The notes under the pieces were generated by a model. That model searched no databases, was not told the origin of the DNA, and was given only the letters and a program-made list of their open reading frames with translations. Positions 44,392 to 52,990 of a stretch of 64,000 bases of DNA are shown here, in pieces (position 1 is the stretch's first letter; every line of letters begins with the position of its first letter). Where the stretch lies: assembly GCA_963729935.1 (NCBI GenBank), contig CAVSPW010000012.1, positions 1-64,000 of the forward strand, given 5' to 3'. Position numbers and translations under genes: made by a program. The DNA comes from CAIKMD01 sp963729935. Its GTDB lineage: Bacteria > Pseudomonadota > Alphaproteobacteria > ATCC43930 > CGMCC-115725.

Positions 44392-44607
44392 TCAGCGGCG
44401 CTGACCAAAAACCTTCGAAGAAGGCGGGTTCGAGGCGGCGTCGAGCCCGAGGCCGGTCCGGACCCGGGACGTGGCCGCGACGGCGACGCGGAGGATCGGC
44501 GGGACGACGCGCATGAAGACGGCGGCGCTGACGCCGAAGGCGAGACCGTCCTCGACCGCGCTGGACCAGTCGTAACCGGACGGGAAAATGGCGATGATCT
44601 TCTTCAT
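44392..44607 (-). CDS. Small protein of unknown function (71 aa)
   Basis: Starts MKKIIAIFPSGYDW at ATG 44607 and ends with a basic/polar tail. Third codon positions are almost all G or C, which supports real coding. The centre (AFGVSAAVFMRVVPPILRVAVAA) is hydrophobic enough for a membrane or amphipathic helix. There is no strong ribosome binding site; AGG sits just upstream, and a GTG six codons earlier is possible. It lies alone between gltB and the PLP decarboxylase gene. I do not recognise the family. Confidence 0.45.
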   Translation of the reverse strand: MKKIIAIFPSGYDWSSAVEDGLAFGVSAAVFMRVVPPILRVAVAATSRVRTGLGLDAASNPPSSKVFGQRR

Positions 44608-44795
44608 GACCTGGCGGCGCTGCACCGGTCCGCGCGTCGACCGTATCGACCGGTAAAATATTCAATGGGCTCGCCCGGGACATTGGCCAGCCTTCTTTAA
44701 TTTCCCGCTAATCGTTCGAATTTTAGGAATCGGATCGAACACCGCGGTCAATCCTTGGCGGATTCACCAAGAGAAGAACGCACGCGATCGCGCGA

Positions 44796-46244
44796 TCAGA
44801 CCGGGCGCGCGCCGCGCGCGAGCACGCCATCGACGAGCGCATCGATATCGCGCGGCTGCGTACGATGATTGATGAGGCAGGCGCGGATCGCCAGCGCGCC
44901 GCCGATGCGCGTGGTTGAGGGGGCGGCGACGCCCTGCTCCTGCAGATCGGCGACGATCGCGGCGTTGAGCCGGTCGGGATCCGATCCGCGGTAGCGGAAA
45001 CAGACGATGTTGAGCGCGACGGGCGCCATCAATTCGAGGCGCGGCTCGGCCTCGATCCGCGCTTTCAAATATTGCGCCAGCGCGCAGCTGCGGGCGATCT
45101 CGGCACCCAGCTTCTCGGTTCCGTGCACTTTGAGCGTGAACCAGGTCTTGAGCGCCCGAAAGCCGCGCGAGAGATCGGGGCCGTAATCGCAAGGCCAGGG
45201 CGAGCCGCCCGCTAGGCCCCGCGTCTCCCGGCCCAGATAGGCGGCCTCGGACGCAAAAGCGGCCCGATGCAGCGCGCCGTCACGCACCAGGATGAAGCCC
45301 GCGTCATAAGGAACTTGGCCCCATTTATGGAAATCGAACGCGATCGACGCCGCCCGCTCGATACCCTTGAAGCGCGGCTTGAGCGATGGCGCCAGCATGG
45401 CCAGAGCGCCGAGCGCGCCATCGACGTGGAACCAAAGCCGCTCGCCCTCGGCCAAAGAGGCGAGCGCATCGAGATCGTCGATCGCGCCGGTATCGACCGT
45501 TCCGGCATTGCCGACAAGAAAGAACGGCGTGGCGCCCGCCTGCCGGTCGGCGTCGATGGCGGCGCGGAGCGCACCCGTCTCGATGCGATCGAAGCGGTCG
45601 GTCGGGATCAGGCGCAAGGCGGCGCTGCCGAAACCGGCAAGCTCCATGCTTTGTCGGACGCAGCCATGGGCGGCGGCGGAGACATAGGCGGTGAGCCGCT
45701 GGCCGGATTCCGCGATGCCGTCGCGACGGCTTTCGACGCCGAGCCGCGCCGTGCGCGCGACGATCAGCGCGATGAAATTGGCGATCGAGGTCCCGGTGAC
45801 GAAGATGCCGCTAGCACCGGCGGGAAAGGCGAAAATCTGCCGCGCCCAATGGGTGATCTGGCGCTCGACCTCGATGGCCGCGTGATCGCGCCCGCCGCAA
45901 TTGGGATTGAGCCCCGCCGCCAGCATCTCGGCGAGCATGCCTGCGGGATTGCCCGCGCCCTGCACCCAGCCCATGAAGGCGGGATGAGCGTTGCCGCTCG
46001 CATAAGGCAGGATGCGCCGGGTGAAATCGCGGTAGACCTCGGCAAGCTCGGCGGGCGCGGCGGGCAGATCCTCGCGAAAGCCCGCCCGCATCGCGTCGCT
46101 CATGGGCTGCCACACGGGACGCGCGCGGATATGCTGGAGATAGTCCAGCATGTCATCGAGCATGCGGTGTCCTTCGGCGCGCAGCGCCGACCAATCCGCG
46201 GGATCGAGCGTCGGACCGTCGCCGACGCGGTCGGGACCGCTCAT
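44796..46244 (-). CDS. Group II PLP-dependent decarboxylase (aromatic-amino-acid decarboxylase type)
   Basis: 482-residue fold-type-I decarboxylase. The PLP lysine is in FDFHKWGQ (Lys307), the phosphate site in FVTGTSIANF, and the ring-stacking His in SAAAHGCVRQS. HPAFMGWVQGAGNP near residue 88 is typical of the AADC/tyrosine decarboxylase group. It would turn an amino acid or amino-acid-like substrate into an amine and CO2. Its start overlaps the ATP-grasp gene stop by four bases (46241-46244), so it is the last enzyme of a coupled three-gene unit. The exact substrate cannot be predicted. Confidence 0.92.
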   Translation of the reverse strand: MSGPDRVGDGPTLDPADWSALRAEGHRMLDDMLDYLQHIRARPVWQPMSDAMRAGFREDLPAAPAELAEVYRDFTRRILPYASGNAHPAFMGWVQGAGNPAGMLAEMLAAGLNPNCGGRDHAAIEVERQITHWARQIFAFPAGASGIFVTGTSIANFIALIVARTARLGVESRRDGIAESGQRLTAYVSAAAHGCVRQSMELAGFGSAALRLIPTDRFDRIETGALRAAIDADRQAGATPFFLVGNAGTVDTGAIDDLDALASLAEGERLWFHVDGALGALAMLAPSLKPRFKGIERAASIAFDFHKWGQVPYDAGFILVRDGALHRAAFASEAAYLGRETRGLAGGSPWPCDYGPDLSRGFRALKTWFTLKVHGTEKLGAEIARSCALAQYLKARIEAEPRLELMAPVALNIVCFRYRGSDPDRLNAAIVADLQEQGVAAPSTTRIGGALAIRACLINHRTQPRDIDALVDGVLARGARPV

Positions 46245-47488
46245 GCGGCGGAGTGAGCCCGGCGCTCCGGCACCGGCAAGGCGCGCTCCTTGAGCATCGC
46301 GGCGAAGGCGGAAAAGATCGTGCGCATTTGCGAAACCTTATAAGGATAGATCGCCGGCGAATCCATGAGATGGACGATCATCGCGATGTCGGCTTCGAAC
46401 AGGAGCAGCTTGCCGTCGCCGGTCTGGGCGCAATCGATACCAAAATAATCGAGCCCGATGCGATCGGCGAGAGCCGCCAGCGCGGCACGGTGGCGGCGCG
46501 CGAATTCCGAACCGAAGGCGGCCATGAAGCGCTCTTCCTCGGCTTTTTTGGCGGCGCTCTCGGACATGCCGGCATTGAGATAATAGATCATCCATTGGTC
46601 GGCGATCGCCATATGGCAGGCATAGGCGTGTCCGTCGATAAAGACGATGCGGTATTTGCGGAAGAGCCCGTCCGGACTGCGGTAATCGACGTAGCGCGAA
46701 ATATAAAAGCCGTTCTCACGCCGCTCGGCGAGATAGGCCGCGACTGCGGCAGCGTCGTCGAGCTTCTTGAGACCGCGTCCGGCATGGGAATCGATCGGGC
46801 GCGCGATCAAGGGAAACGCGCCGTCGGCAAGATGAGAACGCAGCGCGACCTTGCCGGCGGCGATCTCGCCCAAGCTGGTGCGGTCGATCCGTATCGTCAC
46901 CGGTATCTCGATGCTGGGAACCGGTTTGACCAGGGTATGAAGCCGCTCGCGCGCCAGCAGCGCGATTTGATCGGGACGATTGAGCACCGGCTTCGGCCAG
47001 GTCGCGACCAAGCGCGCGATTTCGACGAGTGCCCGCCGGTTGTCGTCGCTCTCGCTTACGGCGACGATCGCCACGTCATGATCGGGAATTTCCGCGGGCA
47101 GAGGCGCGCCTGGAACCACATAGAGGGTCGTGAGCGCGACGCCCGTGTCTTCGAGCAGGAATTCGAGCGGCGTGTTGTTGCCGAGATCGCCCGGCGCGGC
47201 GAAGGCGAGCAGCCGCAGCGCCGGCTTCGCCTCGGCGCAAGGCGAGCAATAGACCCGGCGCAACGCCAAGGCCTCATGCTGGCGCGCCAGCCCGTCGTCG
47301 AGATTGCCCAGAAGCTGCTCGATCGTCGCCAGATCCATCAACGCTGCGGCGTTTTCGGGCTCGAAGACATATTTATCGAGCAGCTGGCTGCGCAGCGGAC
47401 CGAGATCGACGCCATCGAAGGCGAGCTTCGAGAGCTTGGCAATGCCAAGGGGCGTATCCGCCGCCTGGCGCCAGATCAATTCAGTCAT
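46241..47488 (-). CDS. TPR-like/ATP-grasp (RimK-like) ligase-type protein
   Basis: 415 residues from ATG 47488, which overlaps the upstream gene's stop by four bases; longer frames extend into that gene and are rejected. Residues about 45-85 resemble a TPR pair (ALMDLATIEQLLGNLDDGLA). An Asp/Glu-rich central domain follows (DHDVAIVAVSESDDN), then an ATP-grasp fold: PLIARPIDSHAGRGL is the ATP loop and LLLFEADIAMI the Mg site, with Asp where Asn is usual. ATP-grasp enzymes join a carboxylate to an amine or thiol through an acyl phosphate, so peptide- or amide-bond formation is plausible. Sandwiched between two PLP enzymes, it suggests a small biosynthetic pathway. Confidence 0.78.
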   Translation of the reverse strand: MTELIWRQAADTPLGIAKLSKLAFDGVDLGPLRSQLLDKYVFEPENAAALMDLATIEQLLGNLDDGLARQHEALALRRVYCSPCAEAKPALRLLAFAAPGDLGNNTPLEFLLEDTGVALTTLYVVPGAPLPAEIPDHDVAIVAVSESDDNRRALVEIARLVATWPKPVLNRPDQIALLARERLHTLVKPVPSIEIPVTIRIDRTSLGEIAAGKVALRSHLADGAFPLIARPIDSHAGRGLKKLDDAAAVAAYLAERRENGFYISRYVDYRSPDGLFRKYRIVFIDGHAYACHMAIADQWMIYYLNAGMSESAAKKAEEERFMAAFGSEFARRHRAALAALADRIGLDYFGIDCAQTGDGKLLLFEADIAMIVHLMDSPAIYPYKVSQMRTIFSAFAAMLKERALPVPERRAHSAA

Positions 47489-49110
47489 GCGGCGCTCACC
47501 CGGTAGGGCGCCGCGGCGCGCGGTTGCGCGTAAGCGGGCTCGATATCGTCGAAATGACGAAGGAGGAGTCGGATTTTCTCGAGGATCGCGCGCACCTGAT
47601 CGAACTCGCAGCGCAGCCTTTCGCGCGCCGCCGACAAATCCTCGCGCCAACTTTCCGAGACGATGCGTGCCCCGGCGCTGATACGCAACGCGCCTTTCAT
47701 TCCGCCCTGCCCATCGGGCAAAGCGACCGGCTGGCCGATGTGGCAGCGGCGCGTGGCCAAGAGCCGCTGCATCGGCGGCAGCTTCGCGGGCAGAAACGGC
47801 GATACGTCGTCGTTGAGCGCGTGATAAAGCGTGACCGCCTGGGTCTGCGAAAGCGCGCGTCCGTTGCGCTTGACGAAGAACGGAAAGATCGTTCGCACGG
47901 CCATTTCCTCGTCATTCCCGTCCGCCGGCGCGGGGTCGTCGAGCGCCAAGGGCTCGAAGCAGCTTTCGGCGGCGATGAGGCGCGGCATGATTTCGCTGAA
48001 TTGCCGCAGCGCCGATTCCCGGAACGAGAGCGGAATGGCAAAATAGGCGCGCATCTCCTCGATCGCCGAAACCCAGCGCAGCCATTCCCCGAGATTGACG
48101 CGCCTCGGCAGCGCCGCGCGCAATCCCGCAAAGGCCTCCGGCCAATCGTCGCGATTGGTATAGTCGAGCAGCCCCGCCGGCACGCGATCCAATGCCGCGC
48201 AGCGCGCCGCAAGCGTCGGCGGCAACAGCAAGGCGCCGCTGAACGGCGCGCCGGTGAAAAATTTCGAGCCGGTGAAAAGCACCATGAATCCCTGGCGGAG
48301 ATACCCGCGCAGGCGCTTGCGCCCGAGCCGCGCCTGACAGGCATCGACGACGATTTGAACCTTGCCGTCCGACGCATCGGCGAGGCGGCGCAGATAATCG
48401 AGGCTGGGCGCGCGCAAGCCGAATTTCGAGCTGTCCATCGCAAAGAGCAGGATACGCTTTTCAGCGGCGAGCGAGCGCGCCACCGCGTTCGCGATCTCGG
48501 CATCGACCTGGTCGCCGGGGCGCAGAATGCCGCGCTCGTCGCGCGCCGGGATGGCGATGCGCTCGACGCCTTCGCCCATGCCGGCGATCCTCTCGCCTTT
48601 GGCCACGGCGATACCCTGCGCGGTCACGGCGTTGAAATGCCGGCCGCTTGACGCGAAAACCGTGCCGCTGCCGGTCTCGTCGGCCGCGGCGATGATGCTG
48701 ACGAGCGGTGTCCCCATGACCGCGCACGCCACGACCGAGGCGTGAAGCTGGGAATCGGTTCCCGACGGAGAGAACACGATCTCGCAACCCGAAGCGGCGA
48801 GCCCCAGCAAATCCTTCATCTGATCGCGAAGGCCGTTCATCTGTCCGCCGAACGCGCGCTCGAAGCCCACCGCCGCGCTGTCGCGCAGCAGCGCCTGGCG
48901 CGCCGCGGCCGCCGCGGCGTAGGCGCGGCCCGATATCGAGGTGGCGGTGGAGGAGGCAAAGCTGAAGGCTTCGGGCCGCGGAAACGGCCGGCAGCCATAG
49001 CCGTTGAGCCGGCTCATGGGATCGAGAACGAGCCGCGTGTCGCCGCCGCTGGCGAGAAGCTGCTCGATCGGCGCGACGAGTTGTCGGAGCGGGTCCGGCT
49101 CGGAATCCAT
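47485..49110 (-). CDS. PLP-dependent fold-type-I enzyme of unknown specificity
   Basis: 541 residues from ATG 49110. The PLP site appears complete: SGTDSQLHA for the phosphate, Asp256 in VVDACQARLG for the pyridine nitrogen, and Lys283 in TGSKFFTG for the Schiff base. The arrangement is like class V aminotransferases and kynureninase-type enzymes, but the C-terminal 150 residues are unusual and I cannot place the protein in a named family. It is the first enzyme gene of the coupled PLP/ATP-grasp/decarboxylase unit. It could be an aminotransferase, lyase or racemase. Confidence 0.72.
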   Translation of the reverse strand: MDSEPDPLRQLVAPIEQLLASGGDTRLVLDPMSRLNGYGCRPFPRPEAFSFASSTATSISGRAYAAAAAARQALLRDSAAVGFERAFGGQMNGLRDQMKDLLGLAASGCEIVFSPSGTDSQLHASVVACAVMGTPLVSIIAAADETGSGTVFASSGRHFNAVTAQGIAVAKGERIAGMGEGVERIAIPARDERGILRPGDQVDAEIANAVARSLAAEKRILLFAMDSSKFGLRAPSLDYLRRLADASDGKVQIVVDACQARLGRKRLRGYLRQGFMVLFTGSKFFTGAPFSGALLLPPTLAARCAALDRVPAGLLDYTNRDDWPEAFAGLRAALPRRVNLGEWLRWVSAIEEMRAYFAIPLSFRESALRQFSEIMPRLIAAESCFEPLALDDPAPADGNDEEMAVRTIFPFFVKRNGRALSQTQAVTLYHALNDDVSPFLPAKLPPMQRLLATRRCHIGQPVALPDGQGGMKGALRISAGARIVSESWREDLSAARERLRCEFDQVRAILEKIRLLLRHFDDIEPAYAQPRAAAPYRVSAA

Positions 49111-49155
49111 GCCGGATCGTCGCACCCGCTTGGTTAATAATCCTTAAACCGGATT

Positions 49156-50304
49156 TCAGTTTCGGCGTCGAAGAAAGAAGGCCGCGAGTAGGCCGAGCGT
49201 CGCGACGAGCGCGCCGGTCGCGATGAAGAGTTCGCTGAAGCCGAAGGTGTTGACGACCGACCCGGCAAAGACCGGTCCGATCCCCTGGCCGAGGAAGAGC
49301 GCCGCGGAAAACAGGGCGAAGGTCGAACCCCGCGCGCTCGGCGCCAATTCGGTCGCACGGGTTTGCAGCGTGTTGTGCATCATGTAGAAGCCGAAGCCCG
49401 CGACCATGAAAAGGAGCGCGATGCCGCCGGGACCGAGCGGCGCGGCCACGACAAGATAAGCGATGCCGGCCATGCCTGCACCGACGCGCAGCATGTTCCA
49501 CTGCCCGAGCGTCGCGATCATGTGGCGCACCACGGTGCCGTAAATGACCCCGCCGACCGCGAAGCCCGCGAGCGCCACGCCCGCCGCCACCGGTCCGCCC
49601 GAGCCGCGCGCGATGAGCATCGCGCCGACGAAAGGAAAGACGCAGAAATAGAACGTCCCCTCGCCCATCACGGCGGCGAAGACGACGAGCGAGCTACGAT
49701 TGGCGAGGACGGTACGGTAGCCGTCGATCGCGCCGCGCACGGTCAAACGGCGAACCTTGTCGCTCTTGCTGTCGAGGAAACGGTAGACGATCACCCAGGA
49801 GCAACCGGTCAGCACGGACACCACCTCGAACACTACGCGCCAGCCGAAAAACGCGGCGATCACGCCCGAGACGGTCGCGCCGAACATCTGGCCGAAGATC
49901 GAGGCGACCAGAAAGCGGCTCGCCGCCACCTGCCGCTCCTCGATGGAGGTGCGGTCGCCGATGAGCGCGAGGCCCATCGGAAAAATCCCGCCCGAGACGA
50001 TTCCCGCGATCACGCGCGAAACCATCAAGACCGTAAAATTAGGCGCGACCGCCGCAAGCGCCACCGAGCCGGCAAGCACACCCAAGCAGATCTTGATGAG
50101 CCGCGCCTTGCCGTAGGCGTCGCCGATCGGGCCGAGAACGGGTTGCGTCAACGCGTAAGGCAGGCCATAGGCCGAGACGAGCAAGGCCGCCTGGCGCATG
50201 GAGATGCCGAAGTCGCCCGCGACCATGGTCAGCATCGGATCGAGCGAGCGGTAGGAGATCGATCCGGCGAAAGCCGCGAAGCACAGAACCGGAATCAATC
50301 CCAC
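49156..50304 (-). CDS. MFS transporter, DHA1-like
   Basis: 382-residue 12-TM transporter. MLTMVAGDFGISMRQAALLVSAYG, GPIGDAYGKARLIK (the loop 2-3 motif) and SRVIAGIVSGGIFPMGLALIGD are typical of DHA1 exporters of small molecules. The start is ATG 50304. It lies 45 bases upstream of the PLP-enzyme gene on the same strand and is probably the first gene of that operon. Export of the operon's product is the simplest reading but is inferred from position. Confidence 0.88.
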   Translation of the reverse strand: MGLIPVLCFAAFAGSISYRSLDPMLTMVAGDFGISMRQAALLVSAYGLPYALTQPVLGPIGDAYGKARLIKICLGVLAGSVALAAVAPNFTVLMVSRVIAGIVSGGIFPMGLALIGDRTSIEERQVAASRFLVASIFGQMFGATVSGVIAAFFGWRVVFEVVSVLTGCSWVIVYRFLDSKSDKVRRLTVRGAIDGYRTVLANRSSLVVFAAVMGEGTFYFCVFPFVGAMLIARGSGGPVAAGVALAGFAVGGVIYGTVVRHMIATLGQWNMLRVGAGMAGIAYLVVAAPLGPGGIALLFMVAGFGFYMMHNTLQTRATELAPSARGSTFALFSAALFLGQGIGPVFAGSVVNTFGFSELFIATGALVATLGLLAAFFLRRRN

Positions 50305-50673
50305 AGGGCAAACCTCTTATGCGTACAATCCTCTTCGGCGGAATCATCGATGACGTCAAGCGGCATCGTCGCTTTGAGCTTGGCGCGGATCATCGCGCCC
50401 CATAAAATGACCCGCAAAAGCGCGAAGCTGCGGGCGGTGAGAGGGGGATCGGTTCTTGCGAATTCACGACGTCTTGACGAGGATGCAGCGGCCTTCTCCT
50501 TCACGCCTGATTCACCGGTTGATGAGCATGTCCGATCACGGCGCGCCGATGCGGCGCTCATTGTTCCGAGTGCGCGCGAGCGCGCCGAAACACGGGCTGC
50601 GCTAGAGCCCTGCCCTCGGGCAGATATCAGACCCAGCAACGTCAGATCCATCCATCAAAGAAAGGGAAAGTTT
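50305..50673. promoter_or_regulatory. Divergent promoter region, no gene seen
   Basis: About 370 bases between the minus-strand MFS gene and the plus-strand substrate-binding protein gene. Both need a promoter here. A 14-bp palindrome CTGCCC-TC-GGGCAG at 50610-50623, about 50 bases upstream of the plus-strand start, could be an operator. I see no credible coding frame. Confidence 0.5.
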
Positions 50674-51690
50674 ATGACACTGCGTCGAAGCCAAATCGCC
50701 GCGTCTGCGTTCATCGCGGGGGCCGTGCTCCTCGGCGCGCCCCAGGCGCGTGCCCAGCTCATGCAGTCGACGATGGCCATACCGGTCACGAGCCTCGGCT
50801 TCATGATGGAGTTCGTTGCGCAGGACATGAAGTTCTATCAAAAGCACGGCGTCGACATGAAGACGACGCAGATCAACGGCCTCGGCACGATCAACGCGCT
50901 GATCGCGGGCAGCGTCGATTTCGGCCAGCCCTCGGGCGTATCGCTGACGCGCGCCGCGGCGCGCGGCCAGCCGCTCTTGGCGATCGTCGAGCTGACCGAT
51001 CGCATCGTCGTGCAGGTCGTTCTGCGCAAGGATCTGGCGGAAGCGGCCGGCTTCGCTCCCAATTCGCCTTTGGCGAAGCGCGCCTTGGCACTCAAAGGGC
51101 GCACCATCGCCGTCGATTCCGTCAACTCGATCATCGATGCCTATCTCGGCCTCCTGGCCAAGCAGGGCGGCTTCACGCATGACGACATCCACATCGCCCC
51201 GATGGCGCCGCCGGCGATGATCGCCGCGTTCGAGGCGAAGCGCATCGACGGCTTTGCGATGTCGCTGCCCTGGACCCAGATCCCGGTGCTGGGCGGCAGC
51301 GCGGTCATGGTCGCTAGCGGCCCCGATGGAGACACGATCGGCCTCGATCCCTTCACCAATACGGTGGTCGCGGCCAAGCCCGAGACCTGCGAGAAGAAGC
51401 CCAAGCTGTGCGAGGCGGTCGGTCAGACTTTCGTCGAGACCTCGGCTTGGATGCACGCGCACCCGGCTCAAGCCGAGGCGCTCCTTTACAAGCGCTTCCC
51501 CACGCTCGACCCGATAGTATTTCACGCTTCCTTCGAAACCGAGCTCAAGATGACGCCGAACCCGCCGATCTTGACGGCGCAAGGGATCGAGAACACCGAC
51601 AATTACAACATCCAGGCGGGGCTGATGAAGCCGGAGGAGAAGCTGTCCTCCTACACCGCATTGTTCAGCGATCGCTACGTGACGAAATAA
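50674..51690 (+). CDS. ABC transporter substrate-binding protein, NMT1/SsuA-like
   Basis: 338-residue periplasmic protein. Start ATG 50674 follows AAAGGGAAAG; frame-open sequence further upstream is not coding. The signal peptide ends at about ARA-Q (residue 27). The body matches the nitrate/sulfonate/taurine/THI5 binding-protein fold, with FVAQDMKFYQKHGVDM, a GSVDFGQPSG hinge and LKGRTIAVDSV. The matching permeases and ATPase lie just downstream on the opposite strand (52178-54565), so it probably feeds them. The ligand is unknown; aromatic or carboxylated compounds are suggested by the neighbourhood. Confidence 0.88.
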   Translation: MTLRRSQIAASAFIAGAVLLGAPQARAQLMQSTMAIPVTSLGFMMEFVAQDMKFYQKHGVDMKTTQINGLGTINALIAGSVDFGQPSGVSLTRAAARGQPLLAIVELTDRIVVQVVLRKDLAEAAGFAPNSPLAKRALALKGRTIAVDSVNSIIDAYLGLLAKQGGFTHDDIHIAPMAPPAMIAAFEAKRIDGFAMSLPWTQIPVLGGSAVMVASGPDGDTIGLDPFTNTVVAAKPETCEKKPKLCEAVGQTFVETSAWMHAHPAQAEALLYKRFPTLDPIVFHASFETELKMTPNPPILTAQGIENTDNYNIQAGLMKPEEKLSSYTALFSDRYVTK

Positions 51691-51714
51691 ACATCGCGCG
51701 CGGCGTGCCGCGAT

Positions 51715-51734
51715 ACCGAGCCCACGGGCTCGGT
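51715..51734 (+). terminator. Perfect hairpin after the substrate-binding protein gene
   Basis: ACCGAGCCC-AC-GGGCTCGGT forms a 9-bp perfect stem 24 bases after the stop codon. There is no T tract, so factor-independent termination is uncertain, but the position fits a 3' end structure. Confidence 0.5.
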
Positions 51735-51877
51735 GTCCCGGCCGCGCGCTCCGGCGGGCGGATCAAACGTCGCGCGCCGATTATGGTTAACGAAACCTGA
51801 ATTTAATCATGGACTTCGCTCGCAAAATCCGCGCTTAATTTTGTCTTAAGCCTTGCGGCGCGGGAGAGCACGAAGCG

Positions 51878-52123
51878 ATGTCTGGATATTTCATGCGGCT
51901 GGGCGCGCAGGCCCTCTCGGCGATCCTGGGCGGTCCCGGCATCTTTTATGTCTGGTACAGCTTCTATCAGCCCTGGGCGGCCGCCAACGCCGTCATTCTC
52001 CTCGGCGCGGCCGCTGCGCTCAGTATTTTCCTCTATCCCGAATCGTTTCCCCGCCATGACGGCGCGCTCAAGCTCATCCGGAAGATCGCGGTCAGGGTCG
52101 CAAGGCTCGCCGGCCGCCTCTGA
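51878..52123 (+). CDS. Small membrane protein of unknown function (81 aa)
   Basis: 81 residues with strongly G/C-ending codons and GGGAGAG upstream of the ATG, so it is probably real. Two hydrophobic stretches (about residues 9-27 and 35-52) suggest two TM helices, followed by a basic tail (RKIAVRVARLAGR) that should face the cytoplasm. It lies between the substrate-binding protein gene and the converging permease gene. I do not recognise the family. Confidence 0.55.
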   Translation: MSGYFMRLGAQALSAILGGPGIFYVWYSFYQPWAAANAVILLGAAAALSIFLYPESFPRHDGALKLIRKIAVRVARLAGRL

Positions 52124-52177
52124 GACCGTGCGGTCCAGCCAAGCTCATCGGGGCAAACCTGGATCGGCGCTCAGCGC

Positions 52178-52990
52178 CTAGCGCATGTCGCGATCGGTCG
52201 GGCGCCAGGCGAGCGCGTGGCGCTCCAGCCGCTCGACGATCATATTCATGATCAGCACCAGGACCGTCGCAATGACGATGCCGGCGAACACGCCGACCGT
52301 GTCGGAGAGTTCGCGCGCGTGCTCGATGTAATAGCCGACGCCCTGAGTCGAGACCAGGAATTCGCCGACGATCGTCGCGCCGATCGCGCGCGGCGCGGCA
52401 ATCTTCAGCCCCGCATAGAAGAAGGGCTGCAAGGATTTCCAGATCACCTCGCGCGAGATCTGCGATTCGCTCGCGCCCATGACCCGCGCCATGTTGAGAA
52501 GGCGGCGATCGACCGCGCGAATCCCCGCGAAGGTCGTGATGAAAATGACGTAGAACACCATCAGAACGACGATGACGATCTTGGGCGTGTCGCCGATGCC
52601 GAACCAGAGGATGAGCCAGGGCGCGAGCGCGTATTTGGGAATGCCCTGCGACCAGAGAATATAGGGCTCGACCGCCTCGGTGACGCGTTGCGAGGAACGC
52701 AGCAGGAAGGGCAGGACGAGACCGGCCACGAGCGCGATGACGAAGCCGATCGCCGAAACCCGCAAGGTCGCCTCGATGTCCCAGAACATCTCGCCGCTCA
52801 AGGTCATCTCGTAGAGGCGCTGCAACACGGCCAAGGGCGGCGCGAAGAAGATGATGCCGAAGGCGTCGGCCGCCCATTGCCAGGCGAGCACGAGCAGCGC
52901 GGCGAAAGCGAGCTGGCCGAAGAGGATCGCCGTCTTGCGCGAGATGAGCGGCGTTGCCGAAGCCGGAACGACTTGTTCGATCGCGGTCAT
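52178..52990 (-). CDS. ABC transporter permease, SsuC/TauC type (second permease)
   Basis: 270-residue inner-membrane permease with about six TM segments. The EAA loop contacting the ATPase is seen around MGASESQISREVIWKSLQPF, and the family segment VEPYILWSQGIPKYALAPWLILWFGIG is split here only by its usual spacing. It overlaps the ATPase gene by four bases. It pairs with the other permease at 53783-54565, so the channel is probably a heterodimer. Confidence 0.93.
   Translation of the reverse strand: MTAIEQVVPASATPLISRKTAILFGQLAFAALLVLAWQWAADAFGIIFFAPPLAVLQRLYEMTLSGEMFWDIEATLRVSAIGFVIALVAGLVLPFLLRSSQRVTEAVEPYILWSQGIPKYALAPWLILWFGIGDTPKIVIVVLMVFYVIFITTFAGIRAVDRRLLNMARVMGASESQISREVIWKSLQPFFYAGLKIAAPRAIGATIVGEFLVSTQGVGYYIEHARELSDTVGVFAGIVIATVLVLIMNMIVERLERHALAWRPTDRDMR

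Noticed and set aside
49363..50673. Apparent in-frame extension upstream of the substrate-binding protein into the MFS gene
   Set aside because: It is antisense to a clear transporter and has no domain. The signal peptide and ribosome binding site fix the start at 50674.
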